A stretch of DNA of 64,000 nt from Pseudoduganella violaceinigra DSM 15887. Its GTDB lineage: Bacteria > Pseudomonadota > Gammaproteobacteria > Burkholderiales > Burkholderiaceae_D. The notes beneath the pieces are model-generated. The model saw only the letters and a list, made by a program, of their open reading frames with translations. It did not search any database and had not been told where the DNA came from. The DNA lies in assembly GCF_000425385.1 (NCBI RefSeq), contig NZ_KE384361.1, positions 2,811 to 66,810 of the forward strand, read 5' to 3'. The translations under genes and the position numbers were made by a program. Shown one piece after another: positions 26,991-36,213 of this stretch (position 1 is the first letter of the stretch; every line of letters starts with the position of its first letter).

Positions 26991-27740
26991 TTAGAAGGAG
27001 TAAACCAGCGTTATCGACGTCTGGGTATCGGTGTTGGCCTTATCGGAAGGCACGCTGCTGTCGTGAATGGCGCTGAAGGCGGCCTTCATGTGCATCGAAC
27101 CGTTAAGGCGGGCGCTGAGCGAAGTTTCCGCAGTCGAGTGCGCGTTCCAGGCGGCTTTCTCGACAGTCAGCATCTGTGCGAAAGTAGCGCTGTCGCTCAT
27201 TTTCCAGCGGAAGGCCGCGCGGCCGCGCAGGACCAGGCCCCGTTCCTTTTCGTCGTTGGCGCGTGTGGCGCTGAAAAAGCCCGGACCGAATTCCATGTCG
27301 AGGATCTTGTCGTCGGACTGGTACCAGCGCGAGCCGTGACCAACGCCGACGCTGGCGCTGCGCTTGTAAGCGCCGAAGCGGTCTTCGGAAAAGGCGGCCA
27401 GGCCGAACAGGGTGGAATTCTCTTCCAGCAGCTTGTAACCGGCTTTGGCGCCGACCTGGTAGCGCTCAGCCGAGCGTTCGGTCGTTTGTTCGCCATTGAC
27501 ACGGGTACGGTCTTGCTTGAAGTAGCCGTTGGCCGTGTATTCGTTGCTGAAGCGGAGGGTGTCCTGCAGGACTTCGAAACGGCCGGTCACCGATGTGCCG
27601 GAGGTGTTGCCGCTGGTGGTAATTGCGCCAATTTCGGCGGACAGCATCACGTTGCCAGAATGATCAATATCGTCGTCGGCTGCGAGGGCATTGCCAGCGG
27701 CCAGGCCGGAGGCCAGAATCAGGGTAGTCAGGTATTTCAT
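26991..27740 (-). CDS. DUF481 family outer-membrane protein (YdiY-like)
   Basis: The 249-residue protein has a signal peptide (residues 1-20, ending NALA-A) and the DUF481 pattern of alternating beta strands (EIGAITTSGNTSG, QVGAKAGYKL, LVLRGRAAFRW) with a terminal Phe (LVYSF), typical of barrels inserted by BamA. Function of the family is not settled. It lies 12 bp downstream of the Lrp-type regulator and is convergent with msbA (2 bp gap). Confidence 0.85.
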   Translation of the reverse strand: MKYLTTLILASGLAAGNALAADDDIDHSGNVMLSAEIGAITTSGNTSGTSVTGRFEVLQDTLRFSNEYTANGYFKQDRTRVNGEQTTERSAERYQVGAKAGYKLLEENSTLFGLAAFSEDRFGAYKRSASVGVGHGSRWYQSDDKILDMEFGPGFFSATRANDEKERGLVLRGRAAFRWKMSDSATFAQMLTVEKAAWNAHSTAETSLSARLNGSMHMKAAFSAIHDSSVPSDKANTDTQTSITLVYSF

Positions 27741-27752
27741 AACTGAATTCTA

Positions 27753-28214
27753 TCAGGGCTCTACAGAATGCGCCCGTTTGAGGCAGCGCAGGACAAAGGT
27801 GGAACGGCTGTGGCGGATGCCGGGCAGCTTATACAGCTTGCGGCGAAGAAACTCCTCGTAGCCCGCCGTGCCCGCCACAGCCACCTTGATTAGGTAGTCG
27901 TATTCGCCGGTCAGCAGGTAGGCTTCCATGACTTCCGGCAGTTCGGCCAGGGCCAGGCCGAATTTATGCAGCATGTCGTCGTCATGGCGGTCCAGGGTGA
28001 CTTCGATAATGACGGTGTCGGGCAGGCCGAGCGCCTGTTGGTTGAGCAGTGCGGTATAGCCTTCGATGACGCCGCGCTCTTCCATGGCACGCACACGGTT
28101 CCAGCATGGGGTGGTCGACAGGCCGACATTTTCGGCCAGTTTGGTATTGCTTAAACGGCCATCCCGGCGAAGTTCGCGCAGGATTTTGCGGTCCATTTCA
28201 TCAAGGTGTTCCAT
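27753..28214 (-). CDS. Lrp/AsnC family transcriptional regulator
   Basis: The 153-residue protein has an N-terminal winged HTH (DRKILRELRRDGRLSNTKLA, then GLSTTPCWNRVRAMEERGVI) and a C-terminal RAM/ACT-like ligand domain (LLTGEYDYLIKVAV). These proteins form octamers and respond to amino acids. Palindromes sit immediately upstream of its start, as expected for autoregulation. It precedes the DUF481 gene by 12 bp and is divergent from an ACT-like small protein. Confidence 0.93.
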   Translation of the reverse strand: MEHLDEMDRKILRELRRDGRLSNTKLAENVGLSTTPCWNRVRAMEERGVIEGYTALLNQQALGLPDTVIIEVTLDRHDDDMLHKFGLALAELPEVMEAYLLTGEYDYLIKVAVAGTAGYEEFLRRKLYKLPGIRHSRSTFVLRCLKRAHSVEP

Positions 28215-28216
28215 GA

Positions 28217-28242
28217 TTTTCGAAAATTGAAGAAGATTCTTC
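28217..28242. promoter_or_regulatory. Candidate Lrp operator: two adjacent palindromes
   Basis: TTTTCGAAAA (28217-28226) is a perfect palindrome and GAAGATTCTTC (28232-28242) is a perfect odd-centred one. Both lie between the Lrp gene start and the divergent ACT-like gene. Confidence 0.5.
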
Positions 28243-28309
28243 TATTTTACATGGAAACTGAGGCAAACTTTAGATGCCTATTCCGGCCAGCCAGCCGGAT
28301 AATCCTCAC

Positions 28310-28561
28310 ATGAACACCGAACAAAGAACTTTCCGCCTACGCCTCGAACGCTGCTCCGCCATGGATGCGGCAGAGGCGGTGCTGGCGACCCTGCGCCGCG
28401 GCGGCGTCCAGCTGCACGCCATGCGCATGGCGCCGGGCGTGCACGGCATGAATCTCGACCTGGATGTGGCGGCCGAGGGCGAAGACGCCCTCGTGCTGGC
28501 CCGTATGCGGCTGTGTAACCTGATTGGCGTGCTGAAAATCCGCGTTCACGCGCCAATATAG
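28310..28561 (+). CDS. Small ACT-like protein (IlvM/acetolactate synthase small-subunit-like)
   Basis: The ATG at 28310 gives 83 residues with an ACT-like beta-alpha-beta pattern (FRLRLERC, then AAEAVLATLRRGGVQLHAMRM and MRLCNLIGVLKIRVH) similar to the IlvM regulatory subunit. No catalytic acetolactate synthase gene is adjacent. An in-frame ATG at 28274 exists, but the ACT pattern starts only after 28310. The 3' end overlaps the convergent permease gene by 16 bp. A stand-alone amino-acid sensor is possible. Confidence 0.65.
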   Translation: MNTEQRTFRLRLERCSAMDAAEAVLATLRRGGVQLHAMRMAPGVHGMNLDLDVAAEGEDALVLARMRLCNLIGVLKIRVHAPI

Positions 28562-29844
28562 GCGTATTTGAAGCTGAAGACGATGGCGATCGCCCACACG
28601 ATGGGTTTCACTTCGCGGAAGCGGCCGGTCAGCAGCTTGAGCGCCGCGTACGTGATGAAACCGAAGGCGATGCCGTGCGCAATCGAATAGGTGAAGGGAA
28701 TCAGCAGGGCGGTGATGGCGGCCGGGATGCATTCGGTGGTCTCGGCCCAGTCGATGTCGCCCAGGTCGCGCAGCATCAGGCAGGCCACGAACAACAGGGC
28801 GGGGGCGGTGGCGTAGGGCGGTACCACGCCGGCCAGCGGCGCGATGAAGAGAGCCGCCAGGAACAGCAGGGCCACCACCAGCGCGGTCAGGCCGGTGCGG
28901 CCGCCGGCCTGGACGCCCGATGCGCTTTCCAGGTAGGCGGTGGTGCTTGACGTGCCGAGGATCGAACCGGCCACGATGGCGGTGCTGTCGGCCAGCAGGG
29001 CCTTGTTCAGGCGTTCCATCTTGCCGCTGACCAGCAGGCCAGCCCGGCTTGCCACGCCCATCAGGGTGCCGGTGGCGTCGAACAGTTCGACCAGGAAGAA
29101 GACCAGCACCACATTCAGCACGCCGACGCCAAGCGCGCCGGGGACGTCGAGCTTGAGAAAAGTGGCATTCAGCGACGGCGGTGCGGAGAACACGCCGTGA
29201 AAGGTGTTCCCGCCAAAGAAGAAGCTCAATGCCGTCACGGCCATGATGCCGATCAGGATGGCGCCCTTCACGCGCAGGCGGTCCAGCGTCACGATCAGAA
29301 GGAAGCCGACAACGGCCAGCAGCGCCGGCGGCTTGTGCAGGTCGCCGACGGTGACCATGGTTTTCGGATTGGCCATCACGATGCCGGCGCTTTTCAGCGC
29401 GATCAGGCCCAGGAAAAGTCCCAGGCCGACGGTAATGGCGATGCGCAGCGAACGGGGAATGCCGTTGACGATCGCTTCGCGCAGTCCCAGCACGCTAACC
29501 ACCAGGAACAGGCAGCCGGAGATGAATACGGCGCCCAGCGCCACCGGCCAAGCGATGCCCATGCCAAGCACCACCGCGTAGGCAAAGTAGGCATTCAAGC
29601 CCATGCCGGGCGCCATGCCGATCGGGTAGTTTGCGTACAGCGCCATGATGATGGTGCCAAGCGCCGCCGCCAGGCAGGTGGCGACGAAGACCGCGTCTTT
29701 TGGCAGGCCGGCGTCGCCAAGGATGGCGGGATTGACGAAGATGATATAGGCCATGGTCAGGAAGGTGGTGATCCCGGCCACCACCTCCGTGCGCACATCG
29801 CTGCCGGCTTCCTTAAGTTTGAATAATTTTTCTACGATGGACAC
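28546..29844 (-). CDS. NCS2 family purine permease (adenine/guanine/hypoxanthine type)
   Basis: This inner-membrane proton symporter for nucleobases is about 432 residues from the GTG at 29844, which has a GGGGAG ribosome site; an in-frame ATG lies further upstream at 29877. About 12-14 transmembrane helices are visible. Family motifs of the AzgA/PurP branch are GITTFLTMAYIIFVNP near the N-terminus, GMAPGMGLNAYFAY, and LGTSSTTAYLESASGVQAGGRTG in the second half. It stands alone, with the phytase gene 37 bp upstream on the same strand. Confidence 0.92.
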   Translation of the reverse strand: MSIVEKLFKLKEAGSDVRTEVVAGITTFLTMAYIIFVNPAILGDAGLPKDAVFVATCLAAALGTIIMALYANYPIGMAPGMGLNAYFAYAVVLGMGIAWPVALGAVFISGCLFLVVSVLGLREAIVNGIPRSLRIAITVGLGLFLGLIALKSAGIVMANPKTMVTVGDLHKPPALLAVVGFLLIVTLDRLRVKGAILIGIMAVTALSFFFGGNTFHGVFSAPPSLNATFLKLDVPGALGVGVLNVVLVFFLVELFDATGTLMGVASRAGLLVSGKMERLNKALLADSTAIVAGSILGTSSTTAYLESASGVQAGGRTGLTALVVALLFLAALFIAPLAGVVPPYATAPALLFVACLMLRDLGDIDWAETTECIPAAITALLIPFTYSIAHGIAFGFITYAALKLLTGRFREVKPIVWAIAIVFSFKYAYIGA

Positions 29845-29881
29845 GGCGTCTCCCCGATTTGACATACGGGCGAGCATACCA

Positions 29882-31540
29882 TCATGGCAAGCTTAAAGCG
29901 GCGGCAATGTCCTGCCAGGCAACATATTTGAAGTTCTGCGCGCCGTCCGGAAGGCGCTTGTAGCCGTCCTGCACCACCAGCATGCCGCGCGCGAAGCGGC
30001 CGCCGAGATTGGCGGATGTGACATCCAGGCCGTCGGTCTCCGATGCGCCGTCGATGCCCGCGCCTGGATTCATGCCGATGCGAAAGCTGCCCCGGATGCG
30101 GTGCGGCGGCGCCGCGTCCGCCACGACGTAGCTGTTGCTGCCCTGGCTGGAGACGACCAGGTAGCTGGCCTTGGCGCCATGGTAGATCGCCATGCCTTCG
30201 ACATCGGCGCGCAGGGGCCCGCCAACCTGCATCACCAATTTCGGCTCGGCCTTGTTGTCGGCGCGGGCGTCGATGGTCCACACACCGCGCTTCTCCTCGC
30301 CGGCAAACAGGCGGGCGTTGCGGTCGTCGGCGACGCAGCCCTCCGGCTGGCTCGCCAACCTGAAACGGCGCACGATGCTGGCTGTGAATGCGCCGGCCTT
30401 GCGGCCGATGCGGTATTGAAGATAGCTGCCGTCCTTATCGTTGATAAAGGCACTGAGTCCGCCGCCTTCAGGCTGGTACAGGCAGATGCCGTAGATGCGC
30501 TCCAGCGGGGTTGGGAAGCGGGCCGCTTCCGCCACTGTGCCGGCGGTGTCGATGGTATACAGCACCAGCGAGTTCTCGTCACGCTGGGTGGCGGCGGCGA
30601 GGTCGAAGGACTTGCCGTCGATCCTTACTGCCTGGCGCAGGTCGACGTTGTTCAGGCGCCCTGATTCAAGCATCTGCGTCTGGCGTCCCTGCAAATCATA
30701 GACGTGCAAGCCCTGTTTCTTGTTGGTGCCAAGCACCCGGCCCTGGCCCGGATTGCGGCGGTCGATCCAAATGGCCGGGTCGTCGGCGGCATCGCCGAGG
30801 CGCGGCATCGACTCCGTTTGCACCCGCGGCTGGACGAAAACCGCCGGCGGCAAGTCGCGCTGCAGGGTGATTTCCTGGCGGCCGTTCCCTGACCGGTCGA
30901 CCAAGGCGACGCCGGCGGGGGCAGGGACTAGTACCGGTGTGCCATCCTCGCCGGCTGGCAGGCTGCCGTACGGCGCGGCCAGTGCCAACGCGCGGCGCGA
31001 GGGTGGCGCTTCGGCTTCGGCGTTATAGGCCCAGACGCCCATGCCCTTTTCGGCGAGCACGAGGGTCGCGCTGGCGTCGTGCACCAGGCATTGGGCGCTA
31101 TGCGGCGGAAGGGCGAGCTTGCGCACCAGTTGCGGGCGGCCGCCGGGTGGCGGCAGCAGCCATTGCTCCGCCTGGCCGTCTTTTCCGGCGAGGAAGGCAT
31201 GCAGCAGGCCCTGGCCGTCGCGGTAAAGGCAGGATGCTTCGGGGGCGATGGCCGAGCCGTCAATCTGTGCTTGCGCAGCCAGGGTGCCTGCGGAGGTGTC
31301 GACGGCGACGGTCATCGCACGTTCGGTATTGGCATCGACTACCAGGGCAAGGCCGTCGCGGTAGTCGAGGTGACGGCCGCGGATCGGCATGCTGGCCAGT
31401 TCGGCGCCGTCGGCGGAGCGCAGTCGCAGCGCATGCTTGTCCAGGATAAGCGCGGCGCCGCCCGACAATGCAATGGTTTCGGCCGACCATGCCCGCAAGG
31501 CGCAGGCGAGCAGCAGGGATAAGAAAGTCAGGCGGCGCAT
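29882..31540 (-). CDS. Beta-propeller phytase, secreted
   Basis: This enzyme hydrolyses phytate (inositol hexakisphosphate) using calcium. The 552-residue protein has a signal peptide (residues 1-20, ending AWSAE) and a second-half propeller with the family motifs DDPAIW, GTNKKQGLHVYDLQG, NNVDLR and QPEGCVADD. An N-terminal ~200-residue region is propeller-like but less conserved, so it may be the double-domain type. It starts inside the stop codon of the TonB receptor gene (TGATG), linking substrate uptake and hydrolysis. Confidence 0.88.
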   Translation of the reverse strand: MRRLTFLSLLLACALRAWSAETIALSGGAALILDKHALRLRSADGAELASMPIRGRHLDYRDGLALVVDANTERAMTVAVDTSAGTLAAQAQIDGSAIAPEASCLYRDGQGLLHAFLAGKDGQAEQWLLPPPGGRPQLVRKLALPPHSAQCLVHDASATLVLAEKGMGVWAYNAEAEAPPSRRALALAAPYGSLPAGEDGTPVLVPAPAGVALVDRSGNGRQEITLQRDLPPAVFVQPRVQTESMPRLGDAADDPAIWIDRRNPGQGRVLGTNKKQGLHVYDLQGRQTQMLESGRLNNVDLRQAVRIDGKSFDLAAATQRDENSLVLYTIDTAGTVAEAARFPTPLERIYGICLYQPEGGGLSAFINDKDGSYLQYRIGRKAGAFTASIVRRFRLASQPEGCVADDRNARLFAGEEKRGVWTIDARADNKAEPKLVMQVGGPLRADVEGMAIYHGAKASYLVVSSQGSNSYVVADAAPPHRIRGSFRIGMNPGAGIDGASETDGLDVTSANLGGRFARGMLVVQDGYKRLPDGAQNFKYVAWQDIAAALSLP

Positions 31541-34047
31541 CAGAACACGCTCGCTTTCAGGGCCAGTTTGTAAGTGCGGCCGTATTGCTCGTATTGCGCG
31601 TTGTGCCGCTTCACTCCTTGGTAGACATAGTACTTCTCGTTATTCAGGTTGCCGATGTCGAAGGTGAGCTGGATGCCTTTGGAAAACTGCCAGCCAAGCG
31701 AGAAGTCGACTTGCTTCTGGGTGTCGACGATGCGGTCCTGGGCTGGGTTCAGGATGTCCGATCCCAGCTCCAGCAGGTAGGGTGACTTGTAATTGACTGC
31801 GATGCGGGTGCTGAGCGGGCCCGCCTCATAACCGATGGACAGGTTCATCACGCGGTCGGATTGGCCGGGCATGGAAATGCGGCGCGACACCATCGCGCCG
31901 GCTTTGTTGTCGAAACGGGCGACACCGGCGCGGGAATCGGTCAACGCGCCGTTTGCGCCAACCAGCAGGCCGTTGAATGGGGCTGGCAGCATGCGCAGCG
32001 GCTGTTGCCAGGATAGCTCGATGCCCTTGACCTTGGCCCTGTCGCCGTTGGCATAGGTGGTCGCCGTCGTGAATCCTGCCCACTGGCCGCTACCTGCCAG
32101 GTTGGTGGTGTAAGTGAAATCCTTGATGTCCTTGTAGAACAGATAGGCCGATACAGCGCCGTCGCTGCCGATGACGCGCTCCACGCCAAGGTCAAAGTTG
32201 TGCGACTTGAGCGGATTCAAGTCCGGGTTGCCGATGGTGGCTTCGGTGGCGCTGGCCAACGCCACGCCCGGCGCCAGCTGGCTGAAATTGGCGCGTACCA
32301 CGGAGTTGGTCCAGGCGCCGCGCAGGCTGGTCTCACGGTCCAGGTCATAACGCAGTTGCAGCGAGGGCAGCCAGTTGGTGTAGGAGCGGCCGCGCTGCAG
32401 CGGCGTAATGGTGCCGCCGCTGGCGCGCACGCCGGCGGCGTCGAAGTCCGTGCGTTCGGCGCGCACTCCCGCCAGCAGGCGCCAGTCGCCATGCGACAGC
32501 GTGTCCTGGAAATACGCCGAATTGATATCTTCATTCAGGGTGAAATCGTTGATGGCCGATTCGCTTGCCAGGCGGGCCGGGTCGCGCGCAAGGCCCGCAA
32601 CACGCGCGCGGATGGCCGTTGGGTCGAGGGCCGCGCCGATGGGGGCGAAGGGATAGTCGAGCTGGTGGCCCTGCACGAAGGATGCCATCGACAGTGAGCC
32701 GGGAACGGCCTTGGCGGCGTAGCTCCACTGGTTGGTGTCGTTGGTTTTTTCTCGGCGGCTGGCTTTGGCGCCAAACTTGACGGCCGAACGCAGCTCGCCG
32801 AGACCGAATTCATGTCCCAGGTCGAATTTCAAGTGGCGCTCGGTGTCTTTCGAATAACGCTGCTGCAGGGTGATGGCGTTCAGGCTGTAGCTGCCGGGAT
32901 CGTAGGCGGCCGGCGGCGCCTGGAGGGCAGGGCGCTCGCTGTTGGTGAAGCTGATGTCCTTGAAGTTGGCGTTGCCGCGGAAACGGCCGTCGTTCAGGGC
33001 CTCCGGCGTGTCTTCATCGGCTTTGCTGCGGCCGGCCTGCACGTCCAGTTTCCAGTCGCCCAGGGTTTGCTGGGTGCCGAGGACCAGGGACTCGATCTCC
33101 TGGGTGAATTTGCGCTGGCGCAGGCGGCGCTCGAGGCGGGCGCTGGCCGGCACGCCTTCCCACAAGGCACCGCCGCTGGCATTGCTGACCGTCATACGGT
33201 CGCGCACCTCGTCGTCGCTAAAGCGGCTCAGGAAGCTGCGCAGGAACCAGGCGTTGCCGGCCTGCGGGCGGTAGTCGAGGTTCAGTGCCGCGGCGCGGCG
33301 CGCGCGTACCGGCAGGTAGTCGCGCATTTCAAAGCCAGACAGGCGGTCACCGTCCCAGGCGCCGCCGGTTTCCGCATTTTCCGAACCGAACTTGCGCTTC
33401 TCCGCGCTGATGCCGACGGCCACGCCGAATTTGCCCCCGCCGAAACGGCTGGCCCACAGCAGGCCGGCGCTTGGGCTGTTCCGGCCAGTGTTCTGGTCGT
33501 GCGAGGCCGCGGCATTCATCGACAACAGGGAGCCCGGCAAGTCGAAGGCGGACAGCGACTTGACTTCCACTGTGGCGCCAAGCGAACTGGCGTCCATGGC
33601 CGGCGTCAGGGTCTTGGTCACTTCGAGCGAGCGAATCAGGCCGGCCGGCAGCACATCCAGCGCCACGGCGCGGCGGCCCGCTTCCGGCGACGGTACCAGC
33701 GCGCCGTTGATGGTCACGGCATTCAGGTCGGGGCCAAGGCCGCGCACCGTGACGTAGCGGCCTTCGCCCTGATCGCGCTGGACCGAAACGCCGGGCAGGC
33801 GGGCCAAGGCTTCGGCGGCGTTTTTGTCGGGCAGGTTGCCGATGTCGTCGCTGCTCAGGACGCTGACGATATTGTCGGCCTTGTCCTGCGCCGCGATCGA
33901 TTTGGCTTGCACGGCGCGCTGTCCGGTGACCACCACGGCGCCAGCCAGGGAAGCATCGGCGGCATCGGCCGCGCCAGCGTTGGCAAGGGTGAGCGAGGCA
34001 GCGGCAAATGCCGTCAGGCGCAGGGCGCGCGGAACTTGGTTCTTCAT
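31540..34047 (-). CDS. TonB-dependent receptor coupled to phytase
   Basis: The ATG at 34047 gives 835 residues with a signal peptide (ending near AGAADAAD). The plug carries GQRAVQAKS, LPGVSVQRDQGEGRYVTVRG and SLGATVEVKS, the pattern of the Xanthomonas/Caulobacter-type TonB receptors, and the barrel ends LALKASVF. Because the phytase gene is translationally coupled, it probably imports inositol phosphates or a released product. Coupled receptor-phytase gene pairs are known in other proteobacteria; the ligand here is inferred. Confidence 0.9.
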   Translation of the reverse strand: MKNQVPRALRLTAFAAASLTLANAGAADAADASLAGAVVVTGQRAVQAKSIAAQDKADNIVSVLSSDDIGNLPDKNAAEALARLPGVSVQRDQGEGRYVTVRGLGPDLNAVTINGALVPSPEAGRRAVALDVLPAGLIRSLEVTKTLTPAMDASSLGATVEVKSLSAFDLPGSLLSMNAAASHDQNTGRNSPSAGLLWASRFGGGKFGVAVGISAEKRKFGSENAETGGAWDGDRLSGFEMRDYLPVRARRAAALNLDYRPQAGNAWFLRSFLSRFSDDEVRDRMTVSNASGGALWEGVPASARLERRLRQRKFTQEIESLVLGTQQTLGDWKLDVQAGRSKADEDTPEALNDGRFRGNANFKDISFTNSERPALQAPPAAYDPGSYSLNAITLQQRYSKDTERHLKFDLGHEFGLGELRSAVKFGAKASRREKTNDTNQWSYAAKAVPGSLSMASFVQGHQLDYPFAPIGAALDPTAIRARVAGLARDPARLASESAINDFTLNEDINSAYFQDTLSHGDWRLLAGVRAERTDFDAAGVRASGGTITPLQRGRSYTNWLPSLQLRYDLDRETSLRGAWTNSVVRANFSQLAPGVALASATEATIGNPDLNPLKSHNFDLGVERVIGSDGAVSAYLFYKDIKDFTYTTNLAGSGQWAGFTTATTYANGDRAKVKGIELSWQQPLRMLPAPFNGLLVGANGALTDSRAGVARFDNKAGAMVSRRISMPGQSDRVMNLSIGYEAGPLSTRIAVNYKSPYLLELGSDILNPAQDRIVDTQKQVDFSLGWQFSKGIQLTFDIGNLNNEKYYVYQGVKRHNAQYEQYGRTYKLALKASVF

Positions 34048-34183
34048 CGAGTATTCTGGTGGGAGTGAAAGAATGGAGCGCATTATGTGAACGCCGCATG
34101 ACAAGCCGGTTACGCCGCCGTGAGCCGAAATGACCCGGCGCCGGTCACGATGCCGTCATATCGCAGGACTAAGCTGCGCGGTT

Positions 34184-35044
34184 ATGCTGAAACTCCACCG
34201 ACACTATCTGGTCGCCGCGGCCCTCGCCGTGGCGGCATTCCTGGCCCTTTACGCCACCCTTGGCGCAAGCAAGCCGTTCGCCACCTGGCGCTGGATGGAC
34301 ATCATTGCGGAAGGCGGCGTGGCGGCCATGGCCGGCCTGTGGTTCGTGATGACCCTGAGCAGCCGGCCGCGCGGCCTGGTCACACGCCTGCTGGCGGGAG
34401 GACTGGCCGCGATCATGCTCGGCTCCTGGGCCGACTGCCTCGACGAGTTCTTCCGCATCGACAAGGCCGCAAGCTGGGATAACTGGCTGGAAGCGCTGGT
34501 GCCGTTCGGGATGCTGGTGCTGACTGCCGGCCTTTATTACTGGCGCCACGAACAGTTCATGCTGAACGACCACCTGGCCAAGCGCGAGCGCCTGTTCCGC
34601 CAGCACCGCGCTTTCGACCGGGTGACGCAGCTGGCCGACGCGGCTTATCTGCGCCACCAGATGCGGCTGGAGCAGGCGCGCGATCCGGGCGGACAATGCG
34701 CGCTGGTCTTGTTCGATATCGACGGCTTCCATCGCATCAACCGCGAGCATGGCGCCCGCGAGGGCGACCGCGTCCTGCAGGCGCTAGGCCATATGCTGCT
34801 GCTGAACCTGCGCAACGAAGACCTGCTGTGCCGCTATGCCGGCGACCGCTTCGCGCTGCTGCTGCCGGGCATGGACGACGCTGCAGCCAGCGAGCTGGCG
34901 CGGCACCTGTGCGCCATGGTCGCGTTGATGCGCCATCATGGGCCAAGCGGACCGCTGGCGGTGCGCCTGCGCTTTGCCTGCGAACCGGTGCGGGGCGACG
35001 CCGAGGGCGTGCTGGCGCGGCTATGCGCCGCGATCGCGGTGTGA
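34184..35044 (+). CDS. Membrane GGDEF-domain protein with degenerate active site
   Basis: The ATG at 34184 gives 286 residues: four hydrophobic helices (about residues 8-125), a short linker and a GGDEF domain (about 150-280). The signature is AGDRF in place of GG(D/E)EF, so cyclase activity is doubtful. RNED, five residues before it, keeps the RxxD inhibitory-site pattern, so it could act as a c-di-GMP receptor. The stop overlaps the GTG start of the AraC regulator (GTGA), suggesting joint function. Confidence 0.82.
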   Translation: MLKLHRHYLVAAALAVAAFLALYATLGASKPFATWRWMDIIAEGGVAAMAGLWFVMTLSSRPRGLVTRLLAGGLAAIMLGSWADCLDEFFRIDKAASWDNWLEALVPFGMLVLTAGLYYWRHEQFMLNDHLAKRERLFRQHRAFDRVTQLADAAYLRHQMRLEQARDPGGQCALVLFDIDGFHRINREHGAREGDRVLQALGHMLLLNLRNEDLLCRYAGDRFALLLPGMDDAAASELARHLCAMVALMRHHGPSGPLAVRLRFACEPVRGDAEGVLARLCAAIAV

Positions 35045-36060
35045 CGCGCTACCTGCTGCCCGACCAGGCCAGCATCCCGGCGCACGGCCTGCCCTGGCAC
35101 ATCATGGACTACGCCATGCAGCGCGACGCGGCGCCAGCAGCCGTGGCGCGCGGCACGGGCATGCCGGGCGACGGCGGCAGGCCTTTGCCCGGGACGTTGA
35201 GCAGCCCGGCGCAATGCCTGCAACTGCTGGCAAATACCCTGCGCGAACTGGATAGCGCCGATACCAGTTTCATGCTGGGCCAGCAGCTGCTGCCCGGCAC
35301 CGATCCCGCGCTGGCGGCCGCGCTGCGCCACGCTGCCTCGCTGCAGCAAGCCCTGGAAATCCTGTGTGGCGGGTCGGGGCGCCTGCTGCCGCTGCTGCGC
35401 CCGCGCCTGCATGCCGGGGCGGATGGGCAAATCGTCCTGTACTGGAGCGACAGCCATGGCGCGCCGGGTCTGCGTGGCACGCAGGTCGAAATGCATATGA
35501 CGGCCGTGGTTTCGCTGGCGCGCTGGCTGGGCGGCACGCGCCTGCCCTGGCGCTTCTGTTTCAACCGCGCCCGCCCGCGCCACGCCGAGCAGCATCAGGT
35601 GCACTTCGGGGGCGAGCTGCGTTTCGACTGCCAGCTCGACGCCATGTTGCTGGATGCGGCATCGGCCCGGCAACCCTGGCCCGGCGCTGATCCCCAGGCC
35701 TGCGCGGCGGCGCTGCAAGCCGCGGGGCGGGACGCCGGCGCACCCAGCCTGCCCGATGCGCTGTACGACTACCTGCTGGCGGAGATCAGCCGCAATCCGA
35801 CGCTGGAAAGCGCCAGTGCGGCCTTTTGCATCAGCCCAGCCACGCTGAAGCGCCACCTGGCGCGCCATGGCACGCATTTCGTGGCGGAGCTGGACCAGGT
35901 GCGCACCCATGTCGCCATGCATCTGTTCCAGTCGCGCCAGGCCGATAATGAGGCGGTGGCGCATTATCTGGGCTTTCACGACGCGGCCAACTTCCGGCGC
36001 GCCTTCAAGCGCTGGACCGGCCTGACCCCGGCGTTGCTGCGGGCAGCGCTGGGCGCTTAA
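35041..36060 (+). CDS. AraC family transcriptional regulator
   Basis: The GTG at 35041 (overlapping the previous stop) gives 339 residues. The N-terminal region matches the arabinose-binding-like domain of the OruR/ArgR-type group (PF12625). The C-terminal HTH_18 contains SASAAFCISPATLKRHL and the second helix-turn-helix VAHYLGFHDAANFRRAFKRWTGLTP, the standard AraC end. Translational coupling to the degenerate GGDEF protein hints that membrane or nucleotide signals control it. Confidence 0.9.
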   Translation: MTRYLLPDQASIPAHGLPWHIMDYAMQRDAAPAAVARGTGMPGDGGRPLPGTLSSPAQCLQLLANTLRELDSADTSFMLGQQLLPGTDPALAAALRHAASLQQALEILCGGSGRLLPLLRPRLHAGADGQIVLYWSDSHGAPGLRGTQVEMHMTAVVSLARWLGGTRLPWRFCFNRARPRHAEQHQVHFGGELRFDCQLDAMLLDAASARQPWPGADPQACAAALQAAGRDAGAPSLPDALYDYLLAEISRNPTLESASAAFCISPATLKRHLARHGTHFVAELDQVRTHVAMHLFQSRQADNEAVAHYLGFHDAANFRRAFKRWTGLTPALLRAALGA

Positions 36061-36213
36061 GCTGACATGCCAATGTCGCTCGTCGCACACACGCAAGCGT
36101 CGAAGGTTGATTAGAGGCCTGCTTCGAGCCTATTCTTGCCTCAAAAGCCGCGTTTGCGGCAAACTGTTGAGATATTTAATTTATCAACTTAAGCGCGAAT
36201 CGGACCAAACGCA

